From Peptoniphilus gorbachii (GTDB lineage Bacteria > Bacillota > Clostridia > Tissierellales > Peptoniphilaceae), in contig NZ_JAFBDH010000010.1 of the NCBI RefSeq assembly GCF_016908115.1, positions 1-41,904 on the forward strand: a stretch of DNA of 41,904 bases, written 5' to 3'. A program made the translations under genes and the position numbers. Below the pieces are notes generated by a model, which was given only the letters and a program-made list of their open reading frames with translations, was not told where the DNA came from and ran no database searches. Within the stretch, counting starts at the first letter, position 1. Every line of letters starts with the position of its first letter. This document shows, piece by piece, positions 23,727 through 31,882 of this stretch.

Positions 23727-24800
23727 TTATTCAAAATAATCAATTATAGTTTTAACAGCAATACCAGTGTCCTTGTGATAAACTACTCCCTCACAATAGG
23801 TCCAGTTTTCTTTTCCCACTTTCTTTTTTGCCTCTTCGTAATCTTTTTTCTTAACAATTTCAACTGTGCCATCAATGTGTCTTGGTCCATTTTCAATGTA
23901 GACTACATCTTTTTCGTAGCCAGGAATTTCTTCAAGCTTGTGGGTGAAGTCCTTTAAGCCCTTTTCTTTTGCGACATAAAATAAATCTTCCATTAAGCTG
24001 TCATAAATTTCCTTATTTATATTGGCAAGCAGCAAGTTATCAAAGGTCATCTTATCACCACGAGCCATTTTTTCAATAGAAGGACCATTCTTTGATCCAT
24101 CTTCTGCCTCTATTTTTTTATCAAAGACAAAATTTTTATCTTCATCTAAAATATATTGAAATTCCATGGGAATAAGATAGCCTGAATCTTGATTAAAGAT
24201 TCCATCTTTGTAAGAATAATTTGCATTATTAACAGATGCTAGAAAAATTAATTTGCCATCTTCAAAAAAGTCCTTTACTAAATTTGGATAATAAGTTTTG
24301 TACTCTCCAGGATTATTCATTGTTTCAACTTGGCGCATTTTATTTGAAAGCAGTAAAGTTAAAGCCTTTTTTCTTAAAGAATTATTTGATTCAATTAATT
24401 TTGAATTTTTATCATTAATTTCTTCATTTTCAAAAACCTTATCCTTATATACAGCTGCAAATTTTATTTCTCTACCATCAGATGAAATTATGACATCGCC
24501 AGGCTTATTTTCTTTCTTTTCAATTTCCTTATCAGTAAAGTTTGCGCCCTTAAAAATTCTTTCATAGTCATCTAAATTTAAGTCGCCAAGGATTTCTGCG
24601 AGAGGAAATTTTTCACTGGACTCTCCAAGATTTTCTCTTGCAATAAGGAGTTTTATCTCTGGATCCTTAACCTCTTCTTTTTTACTTTCTTCAATTTTAT
24701 TTTTTTCAGCTAGATCTTTACTTGAATTTTCATTTTTGCCGCAAGCAGTGAAAAATAAAATTGCAATTAAAGAAATTATAATAATTTTTATATTTTTCAT
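23727..24800 (-). CDS. Lipoprotein of unknown function
   Basis: A 357-aa protein with a signal and lipobox FTAC (Cys20), a lysine/glutamate-rich linker, and a mature domain I cannot assign. The mature part mixes short strands and charged helices (for example LRKKALTLLLSNKMRQ, PGYEKDVVYIENGPRHIDG). The ATG at 24800 is chosen because AAGGAGG lies just before it; an upstream in-frame ATG at 24848 has no ribosome site. It is monocistronic and divergent from the ACT gene. About 80 bases of gene-free AT-rich DNA separate it from the DUF1906 fragment. Confidence 0.8.
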   Translation of the reverse strand: MKNIKIIIISLIAILFFTACGKNENSSKDLAEKNKIEESKKEEVKDPEIKLLIARENLGESSEKFPLAEILGDLNLDDYERIFKGANFTDKEIEKKENKPGDVIISSDGREIKFAAVYKDKVFENEEINDKNSKLIESNNSLRKKALTLLLSNKMRQVETMNNPGEYKTYYPNLVKDFFEDGKLIFLASVNNANYSYKDGIFNQDSGYLIPMEFQYILDEDKNFVFDKKIEAEDGSKNGPSIEKMARGDKMTFDNLLLANINKEIYDSLMEDLFYVAKEKGLKDFTHKLEEIPGYEKDVVYIENGPRHIDGTVEIVKKKDYEEAKKKVGKENWTYCEGVVYHKDTGIAVKTIIDYFE

Positions 24801-24881
24801 GATTTCCTCCTTTTTTCTTATAATATAATAAAGCAAAGGGACTTTCAATTACAAAAATATTATTAATGCATTAAATTATGG

Positions 24882-24887
24882 TATAAT
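24882..24887 (+). promoter_or_regulatory. -10 box of the ACT/UPF0210 operon
   Basis: TATAAT lies 28 bases before the start codon of the ACT gene. No clear -35 box at 16-18 bases is seen. Confidence 0.5.
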
Positions 24888-24915
24888 AATTGTAATTTTA
24901 AATAAGGGGGATGCT

Positions 24916-25185
24916 ATGAAAGCTGTTATAACTGTTATTGGTAGTGACAAAATCGGTATAGTATATGAAGTAGTAAAGAAGATGGTGGAGTTTGACCTAA
25001 ATATTGTTGATATTACACAAACAATTTTAGACGACTGCTTCACAATGATTGTAATAGTAGATTTAACAAAGATGAATGTTGAATTCCAAGAAGTTGTTGA
25101 CGCCTACGAAAAACTTGGCGAAGAACTTGATCTTTCTATTAGAGTTCAACATCAAGGTATCTTCGATAAGATGCACCAAATTTAA
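24916..25185 (+). CDS. ACT domain protein (UPF0237)
   Basis: An 89-aa single ACT domain (VITVIGSDKIGIVYEVVKKM, then NIVDITQTI). UPF0237 proteins are nearly always found just before a UPF0210 gene, as here, and probably sense an amino acid or related ligand for that partner. GGGGG lies before the start. Its stop codon lies in the first copy of a tandem 12-bp repeat that carries the next gene's ribosome site. Confidence 0.92.
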   Translation: MKAVITVIGSDKIGIVYEVVKKMVEFDLNIVDITQTILDDCFTMIVIVDLTKMNVEFQEVVDAYEKLGEELDLSIRVQHQGIFDKMHQI

Positions 25186-25204
25186 GGAGCTATTTAAGGA
25201 GCTA
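25181..25204 (+). repeat. Tandem 12-bp duplication holding two ribosome sites
   Basis: TTTAAGGAGCTA occurs twice in a row (25181-25192, 25193-25204). The first copy includes the ACT stop codon; the second carries AAGGAG at a good distance from the ATG at 25207. Confidence 0.9.
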
Positions 25205-25206
25205 TT

Positions 25207-26562
25207 ATGGATAAAAAAAGAATTTTAGAGACAGTTAGGATGCTTGACCAAGAGAACCTAGACATTAGAACTGTAACTCTTGGCATATCACTTTTAGACT
25301 GTATAGACAAAGACGCAGACCTAGCCTGTGAAAAAATTTATAATAAAATTATTAAGTATGGTAAGCACTTAGTAGAATATGCTAATGAAATTGGAAAAAA
25401 ATATGGAGTAGAAATTGTAAATAAAAGAGTTTCAGTTACACCTATTGCACTTATTGCAGGGGCAACAGATGAAAAGGACTATACAAAATTTGCCAAGGCT
25501 CTTGATAAAGCTGCAATAGAAATTGGCGTAGACTTTATCGGTGGTTTTTCTGCCCTAGTTCATGGGGAAATGACTCCAGCTGATGAAATTTTAATAAATT
25601 CAATTCCTCGTGCCCTTGCTGAAACAGAAAAAGTTTGCTCATCAGTAAATGTTGGAACTACAAAAAAAGGTTTAAACATGGATGCAGTTAAACTACTTGG
25701 CGAAAAAATTCTTGAAACTGCAGAAAATACAAAGGACGCAGATTCCATTGGCTGTGCAAAACTTGTTGTCTTTGCCAATGCAGTAGAAGACAATCCCTTT
25801 ATGGCAGGAGCCTTTCACGGAGTTGGCATGGGAGATGTAGTCCTTCATGTTGGAGTTTCTGGTCCTGGGGTAGTTAAATATGCTCTAGAAAAAGTTAAGG
25901 GCGAAAGTTTTGATGTAGTTTCAGAAACTATTAAGAAGACTGCCTTTAAAATTACAAGACTTGGCGAATTAATCGGCACAGAAGTTGCAAATAAAGTTGG
26001 AGTTCCCTTTGGAACAATTGACTTGTCCCTTGCACCAACACCAGCAATTGGAGATTCAGTTGCAAGGATCCTAGAAGAAATTGGCGTAGAATTTGCAGGT
26101 GGACATGGAACTACAGCTGCCCTTGCCATGTTAAATGACGCAGTAAAAAAAGGTGGCATCATGGCATCTGATCATGTTGGTGGACTTTCTGGTGCCTTTA
26201 TACCAGTAAGTGAAGATGAAGGCATGATAGCAGCAGCAAGAAATGGTCACATTGGACTTGATAAACTTGAAGCCATGACTTGCGTATGTTCAGTTGGTCT
26301 TGACATGATTGCAATTCCAGGAGACACAAAGGCGTCAACACTTGCTGCAATAATTGCAGACGAAGCCATGATTGGAATTATAAATCAAAAGACAACTGCT
26401 GTTAGACTTATTCCAGTAATAGGAAAGGGCGTTGGCGAAGAGGCAACCTTTGGAGGACTACTTGGTTCAGCACCAATTATTCCAGTTCATGAGGGAAGTA
26501 GTGAAAGATTTGCTGCAAGAGGAGGATTTATTCCTGCTCCAGTACACAGCTTTAAAAACTAA
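25207..26562 (+). CDS. UPF0210 (PFL-family, DUF711) protein
   Basis: A 451-aa protein of the UPF0210 family, a distant relative of the pyruvate formate-lyase fold. Recognisable parts are [14 protein letters not shown] near the N terminus, VGGTKKGLN-like [32 protein letters not shown] and the C-terminal GFIPAPVHS. No glycyl-radical motif (RVSGY) is present, so radical chemistry should not be assumed. It pairs with the ACT gene upstream; the function is unknown. Confidence 0.92.
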   Translation: MDKKRILETVRMLDQENLDIRTVTLGISLLDCIDKDADLACEKIYNKIIKYGKHLVEYANEIGKKYGVEIVNKRVSVTPIALIAGATDEKDYTKFAKALDKAAIEIGVDFIGGFSALVHGEMTPADEILINSIPRALAETEKVCSSVNVGTTKKGLNMDAVKLLGEKILETAENTKDADSIGCAKLVVFANAVEDNPFMAGAFHGVGMGDVVLHVGVSGPGVVKYALEKVKGESFDVVSETIKKTAFKITRLGELIGTEVANKVGVPFGTIDLSLAPTPAIGDSVARILEEIGVEFAGGHGTTAALAMLNDAVKKGGIMASDHVGGLSGAFIPVSEDEGMIAAARNGHIGLDKLEAMTCVCSVGLDMIAIPGDTKASTLAAIIADEAMIGIINQKTTAVRLIPVIGKGVGEEATFGGLLGSAPIIPVHEGSSERFAARGGFIPAPVHSFKN

Positions 26563-26585
26563 AAAATCTAAGGGCAAAGCTTACT

Positions 26586-27044
26586 ATGGATAATAAAGAA
26601 AGACTTGATTATATGTTGGACTTTGGCAGGGCGACAATAAAAACAGAGTCTGACATGATAGCCATGATGGCAAATATTTCTTCCATAATTTTTAATTCAG
26701 TAGAAGATCTTAACTGGGCAGGTTTTTATCTTGTAAGAGAAGATGAACTTGTCCTTGGACCCTTTCAAGGAATGCCTGCTTGCACAAGATTAAGTGAAGA
26801 AGGTGTCTGCGTTGCCGCCTGGAAAAATAAAAAAGTTATGAGAGTAAAAAATGTTCACGACTTTCCTGGTCATGTTGCCTGCGACAGTGCATCAAATTCT
26901 GAACTCGTTTTGCCTCTTACAGTAAAGGGAAAAGTCATAGGAGTTTTGGATTTAGATTCACCAAAAATAGGTCGCTTTAGAGAGCTAGAAGAAGAAAAAT
27001 TTATAGAGCTTGTAAGGGCTATGGAAGATGAGTTAAATAAATAA
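26586..27044 (+). CDS. msrC: Free methionine-(R)-sulfoxide reductase (GAF domain)
   Basis: A 152-aa GAF-fold enzyme that reduces free Met-R-sulfoxide. The three redox Cys of the family are in place: Cys66 (PACTR), Cys75 (GVCVAAW) and Cys99 (HVACDSAS), with SELVLPL and VIGVLDLDS around the pocket. It follows the UPF0210 gene by 23 bases, with AAGG upstream, and a terminator comes next. It guards against oxidative damage in an anaerobe. Confidence 0.92.
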   Translation: MDNKERLDYMLDFGRATIKTESDMIAMMANISSIIFNSVEDLNWAGFYLVREDELVLGPFQGMPACTRLSEEGVCVAAWKNKKVMRVKNVHDFPGHVACDSASNSELVLPLTVKGKVIGVLDLDSPKIGRFRELEEEKFIELVRAMEDELNK

Positions 27045-27080
27045 AAATTAAGAGGTAGAGAAATTTACCTCTAATTTTTT
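27044..27080 (+). terminator. Terminator after the fRMsr gene
   Basis: AGAGGTA/TACCTCT, extended by AAAATT/AATTTT with one bulge, then T run. Confidence 0.8.
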
Positions 27081-27132
27081 GCAAAAAATACTCATGAAAT
27101 TTAAATTAAAAAAATTAAAAGGGAGATAAGTT

Positions 27133-27282
27133 GTGAAATACCTTACAGCATCAAATATTATTTTATTTCTTGGAATTTTTATATTTGCAAGTTTTATCCT
27201 GGAAAAAGATAGTAAAAAGAAAAAATATTTGGGAATACTCTTAATAATTTTAGGCTGCATCTTAAAATTTTTGAAATTTTAA
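27133..27282 (+). CDS. Small two-helix membrane protein (49 aa)
   Basis: A GTG at 27133 with GGGAG eight bases before it opens a 49-aa frame: a hydrophobic helix (NIILFLGIFIFASFIL), a charged turn (EKDSKKKK) and a second helix (LGILLIILGCILKFL). It ends just before a strong terminator. The ribosome site, the helix-turn-helix membrane pattern and the terminator support a real gene. A longer frame on the opposite strand is its shadow. The family is not known to me. Confidence 0.6.
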   Translation: MKYLTASNIILFLGIFIFASFILEKDSKKKKYLGILLIILGCILKFLKF

Positions 27283-27285
27283 AAT

Positions 27286-27315
27286 AAAAAACTAGGTCCT
27301 TAAACCTAGTTTTTT
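27286..27315. terminator. Bidirectional terminator
   Basis: AAAAAACTAGGT/ACCTAGTTTTTT. It separates the small membrane protein gene from the convergent nitroreductase unit. Confidence 0.9.
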
Positions 27316-27318
27316 TAC

Positions 27319-27858
27319 TTAATCTGAAATTATTTTATATAAGGCGTCAGATGTTTTTCTTTTTTTCTCGCGCAATTCATCATTTTTTGCGTAGCCAATA
27401 GCTATTACAAGTCTTATCTTGCTCTTTGTCTTTAAAAACTTTTGCAATTTTTCTTCGTCAAACCAACCGATTATGCAAGTTGATAGTCCAAGGCTTGTGG
27501 CTTCTGCTGTAAAGTAGGCAGCAGATATTCCTATGTCAATGGATTTGTAGTCTTGATTTTTTACGCTTGATCCAATTTTTGCAGACAAGTTGTAATTTTC
27601 TTCTGTTACAATGGCAAAGGCAGCTGCGTCCTTGGTAAAGGAGTTCATCTTGCCAAGTTGAAAATATTTTGAAAGGTTTTTTGCTTCGTCGCCATGAACA
27701 AGATAATAGTAATAAGGTTGTGCATTGCAAGCTGATGGTGCAAGCTTCATTGTTTCAAGGCAGGCCTCAATTTTTTCTATTTCAACTTCTCTTTCTGGGT
27801 CAAAATCTCTACATGACTCTCTTTTTTTCGCTAATTCTTTAAATTCATTAAAATCCAT
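27319..27858 (-). CDS. Nitroreductase-family flavoprotein
   Basis: A 179-aa FMN enzyme: N-terminal RESCRDFDP (the RRSxRxF-type FMN phosphate motif), PSACNAQPYYY (PSxxNxQPW-like), and GLSTCIIGWFDEEKL (GLGTCWIG-like). Such short nitroreductases reduce nitro groups, quinones or other acceptors with NAD(P)H. AGAGGGAT precedes the start. It is one base after the stop of the upstream gene, so both are translated from one mRNA. Confidence 0.9.
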   Translation of the reverse strand: MDFNEFKELAKKRESCRDFDPEREVEIEKIEACLETMKLAPSACNAQPYYYYLVHGDEAKNLSKYFQLGKMNSFTKDAAAFAIVTEENYNLSAKIGSSVKNQDYKSIDIGISAAYFTAEATSLGLSTCIIGWFDEEKLQKFLKTKSKIRLVIAIGYAKNDELREKKRKTSDALYKIISD

Positions 27859-27859
27859 A

Positions 27860-28117
27860 TTATCCCTCTAAAAATTCATCTAAGTTTCCATCAAAAAAGT
27901 AAAATTTGTCGTCTCGCATAAGTGCAGGCACGCCAACATTACCTTTTTCTACAATTTCGTCAAAGTCTTCGGAAAGGTCTCTTTCCTTTAAAAATCTCTT
28001 CAAGTTTGCCATTGACTCCGTTATGTCTACAATTTCGCAGTCCAAATTTTTCTCTTTTACTTCTGCAATTGCAGGTGGACAGTCTGGGCAAAGACTTGAA
28101 ACAAAAAGTGTAAGCAT
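27860..28117 (-). CDS. Nested in-frame ORF: glutaredoxin-like protein (85 aa)
   Basis: Within the fused gene, GGAGG (28130-28126) stands eight bases before an in-frame ATG at 28117, exactly at the domain border. The product is a complete 85-aa thioredoxin-fold protein with CPDC at residues 10-13. Use of this start is inferred; the signals are seen. Confidence 0.5.
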   Translation of the reverse strand: MLTLFVSSLCPDCPPAIAEVKEKNLDCEIVDITESMANLKRFLKERDLSEDFDEIVEKGNVGVPALMRDDKFYFFDGNLDEFLEG

Positions 28118-28549
28118 TTTATTTTCCTCCAAAAATTTTTCTAGGGTCTTATAAAAATCATAATCGGCACTGACATCTCTCTTTGCAATATTAAAATAAA
28201 CTTGTCTCTCTCTCATTTTTTTATTGAAGTGACGGCTCTCTAGCATGGCAACTATGTTGTCATCATCAATGAAGTTACCCTGGAAGTCCATAACCCTTGC
28301 ATTTTTTGAAAGTCCAAGAGAAGATAGACCCTTGTCATTTGTTATTACGAGGTCTCCACTTTTTGCGTGATTTGCAATATAAATATCGGCTGCTTCCTTG
28401 GATATGTCGACGCTAATTACTTCACCATATATTGAGGAGAAGTCTTGGCTATAATTTTTTACCATTAATAGTTTTGTACCATACTTTTGACATAGCTTTT
28501 CAGTTATTTCACGGACTGGTGAACCGTCTGCATCTAATAATATTTTCAT
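27860..28549 (-). CDS. YaiI/YqxD (DUF188) protein fused to a glutaredoxin-like domain
   Basis: A 229-aa two-domain protein. Residues 1-140 are a YaiI/YqxD domain (MKILLDADGSPVRE, then DIYIANHAKSGDLVITNDKGLSSL), a PIN/NYN-like fold with acidic residues of a possible nuclease site. YaiI proteins normally end near 150 aa. Residues 145-229 are a thioredoxin-fold domain with CPDC (SSLCPDCPPAIAEV) and cis-Pro (GVPALM), as in small glutaredoxin-like proteins. The join is at Met145, which has its own ribosome site (see 28117). The nitroreductase follows at one base. The fusion may be a stop-codon loss between two once separate genes. Confidence 0.85.
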   Translation of the reverse strand: MKILLDADGSPVREITEKLCQKYGTKLLMVKNYSQDFSSIYGEVISVDISKEAADIYIANHAKSGDLVITNDKGLSSLGLSKNARVMDFQGNFIDDDNIVAMLESRHFNKKMRERQVYFNIAKRDVSADYDFYKTLEKFLEENKMLTLFVSSLCPDCPPAIAEVKEKNLDCEIVDITESMANLKRFLKERDLSEDFDEIVEKGNVGVPALMRDDKFYFFDGNLDEFLEG

Positions 28550-28645
28550 ATTTATATTTTACCCAAAGTAAATTTACTATATCAGCTAAGTAAAAAGTAT
28601 TGAAAATTTAGGACTTTTTATATAGACTTAGTTTAGGAGGTTAAT

Positions 28646-29767
28646 ATGAAATATATTTACAGAATATTTGTATTCCTTACAGTTATACTCCTCCTTGGAG
28701 CACTGGGACTTACATTTATGTTCATGCCAAGGGGAAAAAAATTAGATGAAAATAAAAGTTTTATAAATAAAGAAGAAGTAGCAGAACCTGAAAAAATTAC
28801 TGTCTTTAACGATGATGAGGACATCGTAAATATTTTATTAATTGGACTTGATTCAAGTGCCGTAACTTATGAAAAGGACGAAGATTCCAAAAGAGCCGAC
28901 ACTATTATGCTCTTATCCATTGATCCAAAATACGACAGAGTGAGACTTTTATCTATCCCAAGAGATACATACTATAAATTAAAGGGCTATGACAATTATA
29001 GGATGAATGCAGCTTATGCTCGCGGAGGAATTGATTTACAAGTTTCAAGTGTTGAGGATTTTTTGGGACTTAAAATTGACCATTATGTAACTGTCAATTA
29101 TGATGCAGTTAAGGAGCTTGTAGATGCAATAGGTGGAGTGGAAGTTTACACACCAGAATATAAGTACACAGACCCTTCAACTATACCGCCACTTGAAATT
29201 AATTTTGAAGAAGGACTTCACTTATTAGATGGAGAAGATGCAGTTAAGTATCTTAGAATTAGAAAAATTTACAAGGACCAAGACCTTGATAGGATTAAGG
29301 CACAACAAGATTTTATCATGAAAATTTTTGACAAGATGAAGTCACCTAAAATGCTTTTAAAACTTCCAAAACTTGTTTCTATTGCCAATAAACATGTTGA
29401 GACAGATATGAATTATGGTCAGCTTTCCTATCTTGCCTACTATGGTGTAACTCTTGACAAGGAAAATATTGGCATGAAAACTGTTGAAGGAACTACTAAA
29501 AAGGGATCGCCTTTATATTTTGTCAATAAAGATAGTGCAACTTATGAGGCCCATGAACTTAAAAGACTTAGAGATAATGAATCTGAAGCAAGTGGCGAGG
29601 ACTTAAAATATACTGAAGAAGAATTAAAAAATATGACAGAAGAAGAAAGGGCAGCTCTCGAACAAAAAATTAGAGACAAAGAGCTTAGAGAGAAATTAAA
29701 AGAAGAAGCTGTTAAAGAAGAAAATTCTACTTCTTCTAATAAAAATGTTATTAATGATGAAAATTAA
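28646..29767 (+). CDS. LytR-CpsA-Psr (LCP) family wall-polymer ligase
   Basis: A 373-aa protein with one N-terminal membrane helix and an outer LCP domain. Family motifs are present: ILLIGLDS, RADTIMLLSID, LLSIPRDTYY (with the Arg that holds the pyrophosphate), VNYDAVKELVDAIGGVEV and DLDRIKAQQDF. LCP enzymes move wall teichoic acid-like or capsular polymers from the lipid carrier to peptidoglycan. The tail (about 310-373) is charged and glutamate/lysine-rich. AGGAGG precedes the start. It could supply the polymer to which the SLH protein of this window binds, but that is inference. Confidence 0.93.
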   Translation: MKYIYRIFVFLTVILLLGALGLTFMFMPRGKKLDENKSFINKEEVAEPEKITVFNDDEDIVNILLIGLDSSAVTYEKDEDSKRADTIMLLSIDPKYDRVRLLSIPRDTYYKLKGYDNYRMNAAYARGGIDLQVSSVEDFLGLKIDHYVTVNYDAVKELVDAIGGVEVYTPEYKYTDPSTIPPLEINFEEGLHLLDGEDAVKYLRIRKIYKDQDLDRIKAQQDFIMKIFDKMKSPKMLLKLPKLVSIANKHVETDMNYGQLSYLAYYGVTLDKENIGMKTVEGTTKKGSPLYFVNKDSATYEAHELKRLRDNESEASGEDLKYTEEELKNMTEEERAALEQKIRDKELREKLKEEAVKEENSTSSNKNVINDEN

Positions 29768-29786
29768 ATAGTGAAAATTAAATTAA

Positions 29787-29815
29787 AAAGACCATCATTT
29801 TTTGTGATGGTCTTT
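29787..29815. terminator. Terminator between LCP and pepT
   Basis: AAAGACCATCA/TGATGGTCTTT. It is convergent and likely serves both genes. Confidence 0.85.
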
Positions 29816-29828
29816 CTTAATGTGATTC

Positions 29829-31037
29829 TTATTCAGCTAATAGCTTTATAATATTTTTTACAACTTCCTTTGACTTCTTCATTTGGTCAAGGCTAACAAG
29901 TTCATATCTTCCATGATAGTTGTAGCCACCTGTGAAGATATTTGGAGTTGGAAGACCCATAAAAGATAATTTTGAGCCATCTGTTCCACCTCTTACTGGG
30001 CCAATTTTTGGAGTTACGCCAGATTTTTCAAAGGCTTTTTTTGCAAGCTCAATTATTTCAATGTGGTTTTCTAAAACTTCTCTCATATTATAATATTGGT
30101 CTTTTATTTCAAGTTTTATGCGGTTGTCGTATTTTTTATTTAAGAAATCTGCAATCTCCTCAAATAATTTTTTCATGTCTTCAAACTTTTCCCTTGAGTG
30201 ATTTCTTATGATATAGGACATTTTTGTAAATTCAACAGAGCCTTCCATGTTAAGAAGAAGGGAAAAACCCTCATAGCCTTCAGTGTATTCAGGTCTTTCA
30301 TTTTCTGGAAGCATTGAATTAAATTCCATGGCAATTAGCTGAGAATTTACCATTGTGTCCTTGGCAGAACCAGGATGCACATTTTTTCCTTGGATTTCAA
30401 TTTTTGCTGAAGCTGCGTTAAAGGTTTCGTATTCAAGCTCGCCAAGAGGTCCGCCGTCAACAGTAAAGGCAAAATCTGCCCCAAATTTTTTCACATCAAA
30501 CTTATCTGCTCCTCGTCCGATTTCTTCGTCTGGTGTAAAGGCAATTTTTATGTCGCCAAATCTTGCATCCTTATCCTTTAAAAGTTCTTCCACGGCAGAA
30601 ATAATAATTGCAATGCCTGCCTTGTCGTCTGCACCAAGAAGGGTAGTTCCGTCAGTTGTTATGATTGTTTCTCCTTTTAAATCTTTTAAAAAGGGAAAGT
30701 CGGAGACAGAAGTTGTGAAGTCATCATTTAATTTTATGTCGCAGCCATTATAATTTTCAATGACCCTTGCCTTTACATTTTTTCCACTCATGTCGGGAGC
30801 AGTATCCATGTGGGCAATAAAACCTACAGTCTTCTTGGCTTTAACATTACCAGGAATTTTCCCATAGACATAACCATTTTCGTCAATCTCTGAATCAATG
30901 CCAAGGGACCTTAACTCCTCCACTAAAAAATTTCCAAGCTTTAACTGTTTATCTGTTGATGGACAAGTTTTAGAAGCTTCGTCACTACTTGTCTCAAAGG
31001 AAACATAATTTAAAAATCTATCTAAAATATTTGTCAT
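29829..31037 (-). CDS. pepT: Peptidase T (tripeptide aminopeptidase)
   Basis: A 402-aa cytosolic M20 zinc peptidase that removes the first residue from tripeptides. Metal and catalytic motifs: HMDTAPD (His76, Asp78), LGADDKAG, TPDEEIG (the catalytic and metal Glu pair) and FTVDGGPLGE. The dimer domain follows, with KNVHPGSAKDTMVN. GGTDGSKLSFMGLPTPN is typical of PepT. GGAGG lies before the start. Confidence 0.95.
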   Translation of the reverse strand: MTNILDRFLNYVSFETSSDEASKTCPSTDKQLKLGNFLVEELRSLGIDSEIDENGYVYGKIPGNVKAKKTVGFIAHMDTAPDMSGKNVKARVIENYNGCDIKLNDDFTTSVSDFPFLKDLKGETIITTDGTTLLGADDKAGIAIIISAVEELLKDKDARFGDIKIAFTPDEEIGRGADKFDVKKFGADFAFTVDGGPLGELEYETFNAASAKIEIQGKNVHPGSAKDTMVNSQLIAMEFNSMLPENERPEYTEGYEGFSLLLNMEGSVEFTKMSYIIRNHSREKFEDMKKLFEEIADFLNKKYDNRIKLEIKDQYYNMREVLENHIEIIELAKKAFEKSGVTPKIGPVRGGTDGSKLSFMGLPTPNIFTGGYNYHGRYELVSLDQMKKSKEVVKNIIKLLAE

Positions 31038-31082
31038 AAAAAACCTCCAATGAATTTATTTTATCAAAAAAATTAAAAAAAA

Positions 31083-31106
31083 TAAAAGCGACAAAAAAGT
31101 CGCCTT
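31083..31106 (-). terminator. Terminator after the PPC-domain gene
   Basis: Minus strand: GCGAC/GTCGC stem followed by TTTTATTTTTTTT. Confidence 0.75.
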
Positions 31107-31113
31107 TAAAAAA

Positions 31114-31536
31114 TTAATCAAATTTATAAATATTTATCCCAGTGTAGTCGTCCTTTTGTCTTTTTACAGTGCCATCAATTACGTTAATTGTAAGTTCGCA
31201 AGTTACACTAATTTTAGCAGATTTTAAATGGCCGCCATAAACTTTTCCTTCAGAATCAGATGTTGAAATGTGAAGATGTGGATAGTATTCGCCATCTAGG
31301 GTTGTTATACTTCCAATTATAGATAAAATTTCAAATTCACCCTTGAAATTTTTTTCCTTATAATCTCTTTTTGCCAGGCTAAAAAGTCCAATAGTGAAGT
31401 CATCAGTTGCACCAATGCCATAAATGCTTGCAAGTTTAATATTTTCCTTTAAAGCAATTTCTTTTAATTTTTCTTGAACTTCTTCAGTTCTGTCAATTCT
31501 TGCTATAATTTTGTCCCCAAATCTTTTATAATCCAT
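31114..31536 (-). CDS. PPC/PCC (DUF296) domain protein
   Basis: A 140-aa protein made of one PPC domain: DKIIARIDRTEEVQEKL at the start, GIGATDDFTIGLF in the middle, HLHIS with the conserved His pair, and GGHLKSAKISVTCEL. In plants this domain is part of AT-hook DNA-binding proteins; the stand-alone bacterial form is of unknown use. It starts eight bases after the upstream membrane protein gene ends. Confidence 0.88.
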   Translation of the reverse strand: MDYKRFGDKIIARIDRTEEVQEKLKEIALKENIKLASIYGIGATDDFTIGLFSLAKRDYKEKNFKGEFEILSIIGSITTLDGEYYPHLHISTSDSEGKVYGGHLKSAKISVTCELTINVIDGTVKRQKDDYTGINIYKFD

Positions 31537-31544
31537 ACTTCCTC

Positions 31545-31853
31545 CTATTTTTTTATGTTCATGCCAATAAACATACCTAGTATCATGCCAAATATCATTC
31601 CTACTTCTATCCTATTATTAAAAAGAAGACCAAAGGAAGATCCAAGGCTCATTCCAATTGCTATTCCTTCAGCAATATAATTTTTATCTTCATCACTGTC
31701 GTCAATATTTTCTTTTTTTTCTAAATCTTCAAAATTTTCTTCATTATTATTTTTTCTATTCTTAATATCTTGTAACTTTCCCATAACAAAACAAAAGACA
31801 AGAGCAATTAAAGATATAGCTAAAAGAATTCGCAATATTTTAAAAATATCCAT
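31545..31853 (-). CDS. Small glycine-rich membrane protein
   Basis: A 102-aa protein with one N-terminal helix (IFKILRILLAISLIALVFCF), an acidic middle part (NNEENFEDLEKKENIDDSDEDK) and C-terminal glycine-zipper helices (GIAIGMSLGSSFGLLF; GMIFGMILGMFIG). The family is unknown to me. It has no ribosome site; an extended -10 (TGGTAAAAT) ends six bases before the ATG, which suggests a leaderless mRNA. It is first in a two-gene unit with the PPC gene. Confidence 0.75.
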   Translation of the reverse strand: MDIFKILRILLAISLIALVFCFVMGKLQDIKNRKNNNEENFEDLEKKENIDDSDEDKNYIAEGIAIGMSLGSSFGLLFNNRIEVGMIFGMILGMFIGMNIKK

Positions 31854-31859
31854 AAATAA

Positions 31860-31868
31860 ATTTTACCA
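31860..31868 (-). promoter_or_regulatory. Extended -10 promoter giving a leaderless start
   Basis: TGGTAAAAT on the minus strand, six bases before the ATG at 31853, with the same geometry as at tadA. Confidence 0.45.
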
Positions 31869-31882
31869 AAATTTTTAAATAA

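Noticed and set aside
25207-26562. UPF0210 protein as a glycyl-radical enzyme
   Set aside because: No glycyl-radical loop (RVSGY-type) and no activase gene nearby; only the distant fold relation is known.
30355-30753. 132-codon plus-strand frame inside pepT
   Set aside because: Mirror of pepT codons; Ser/Pro-rich, no start signals.
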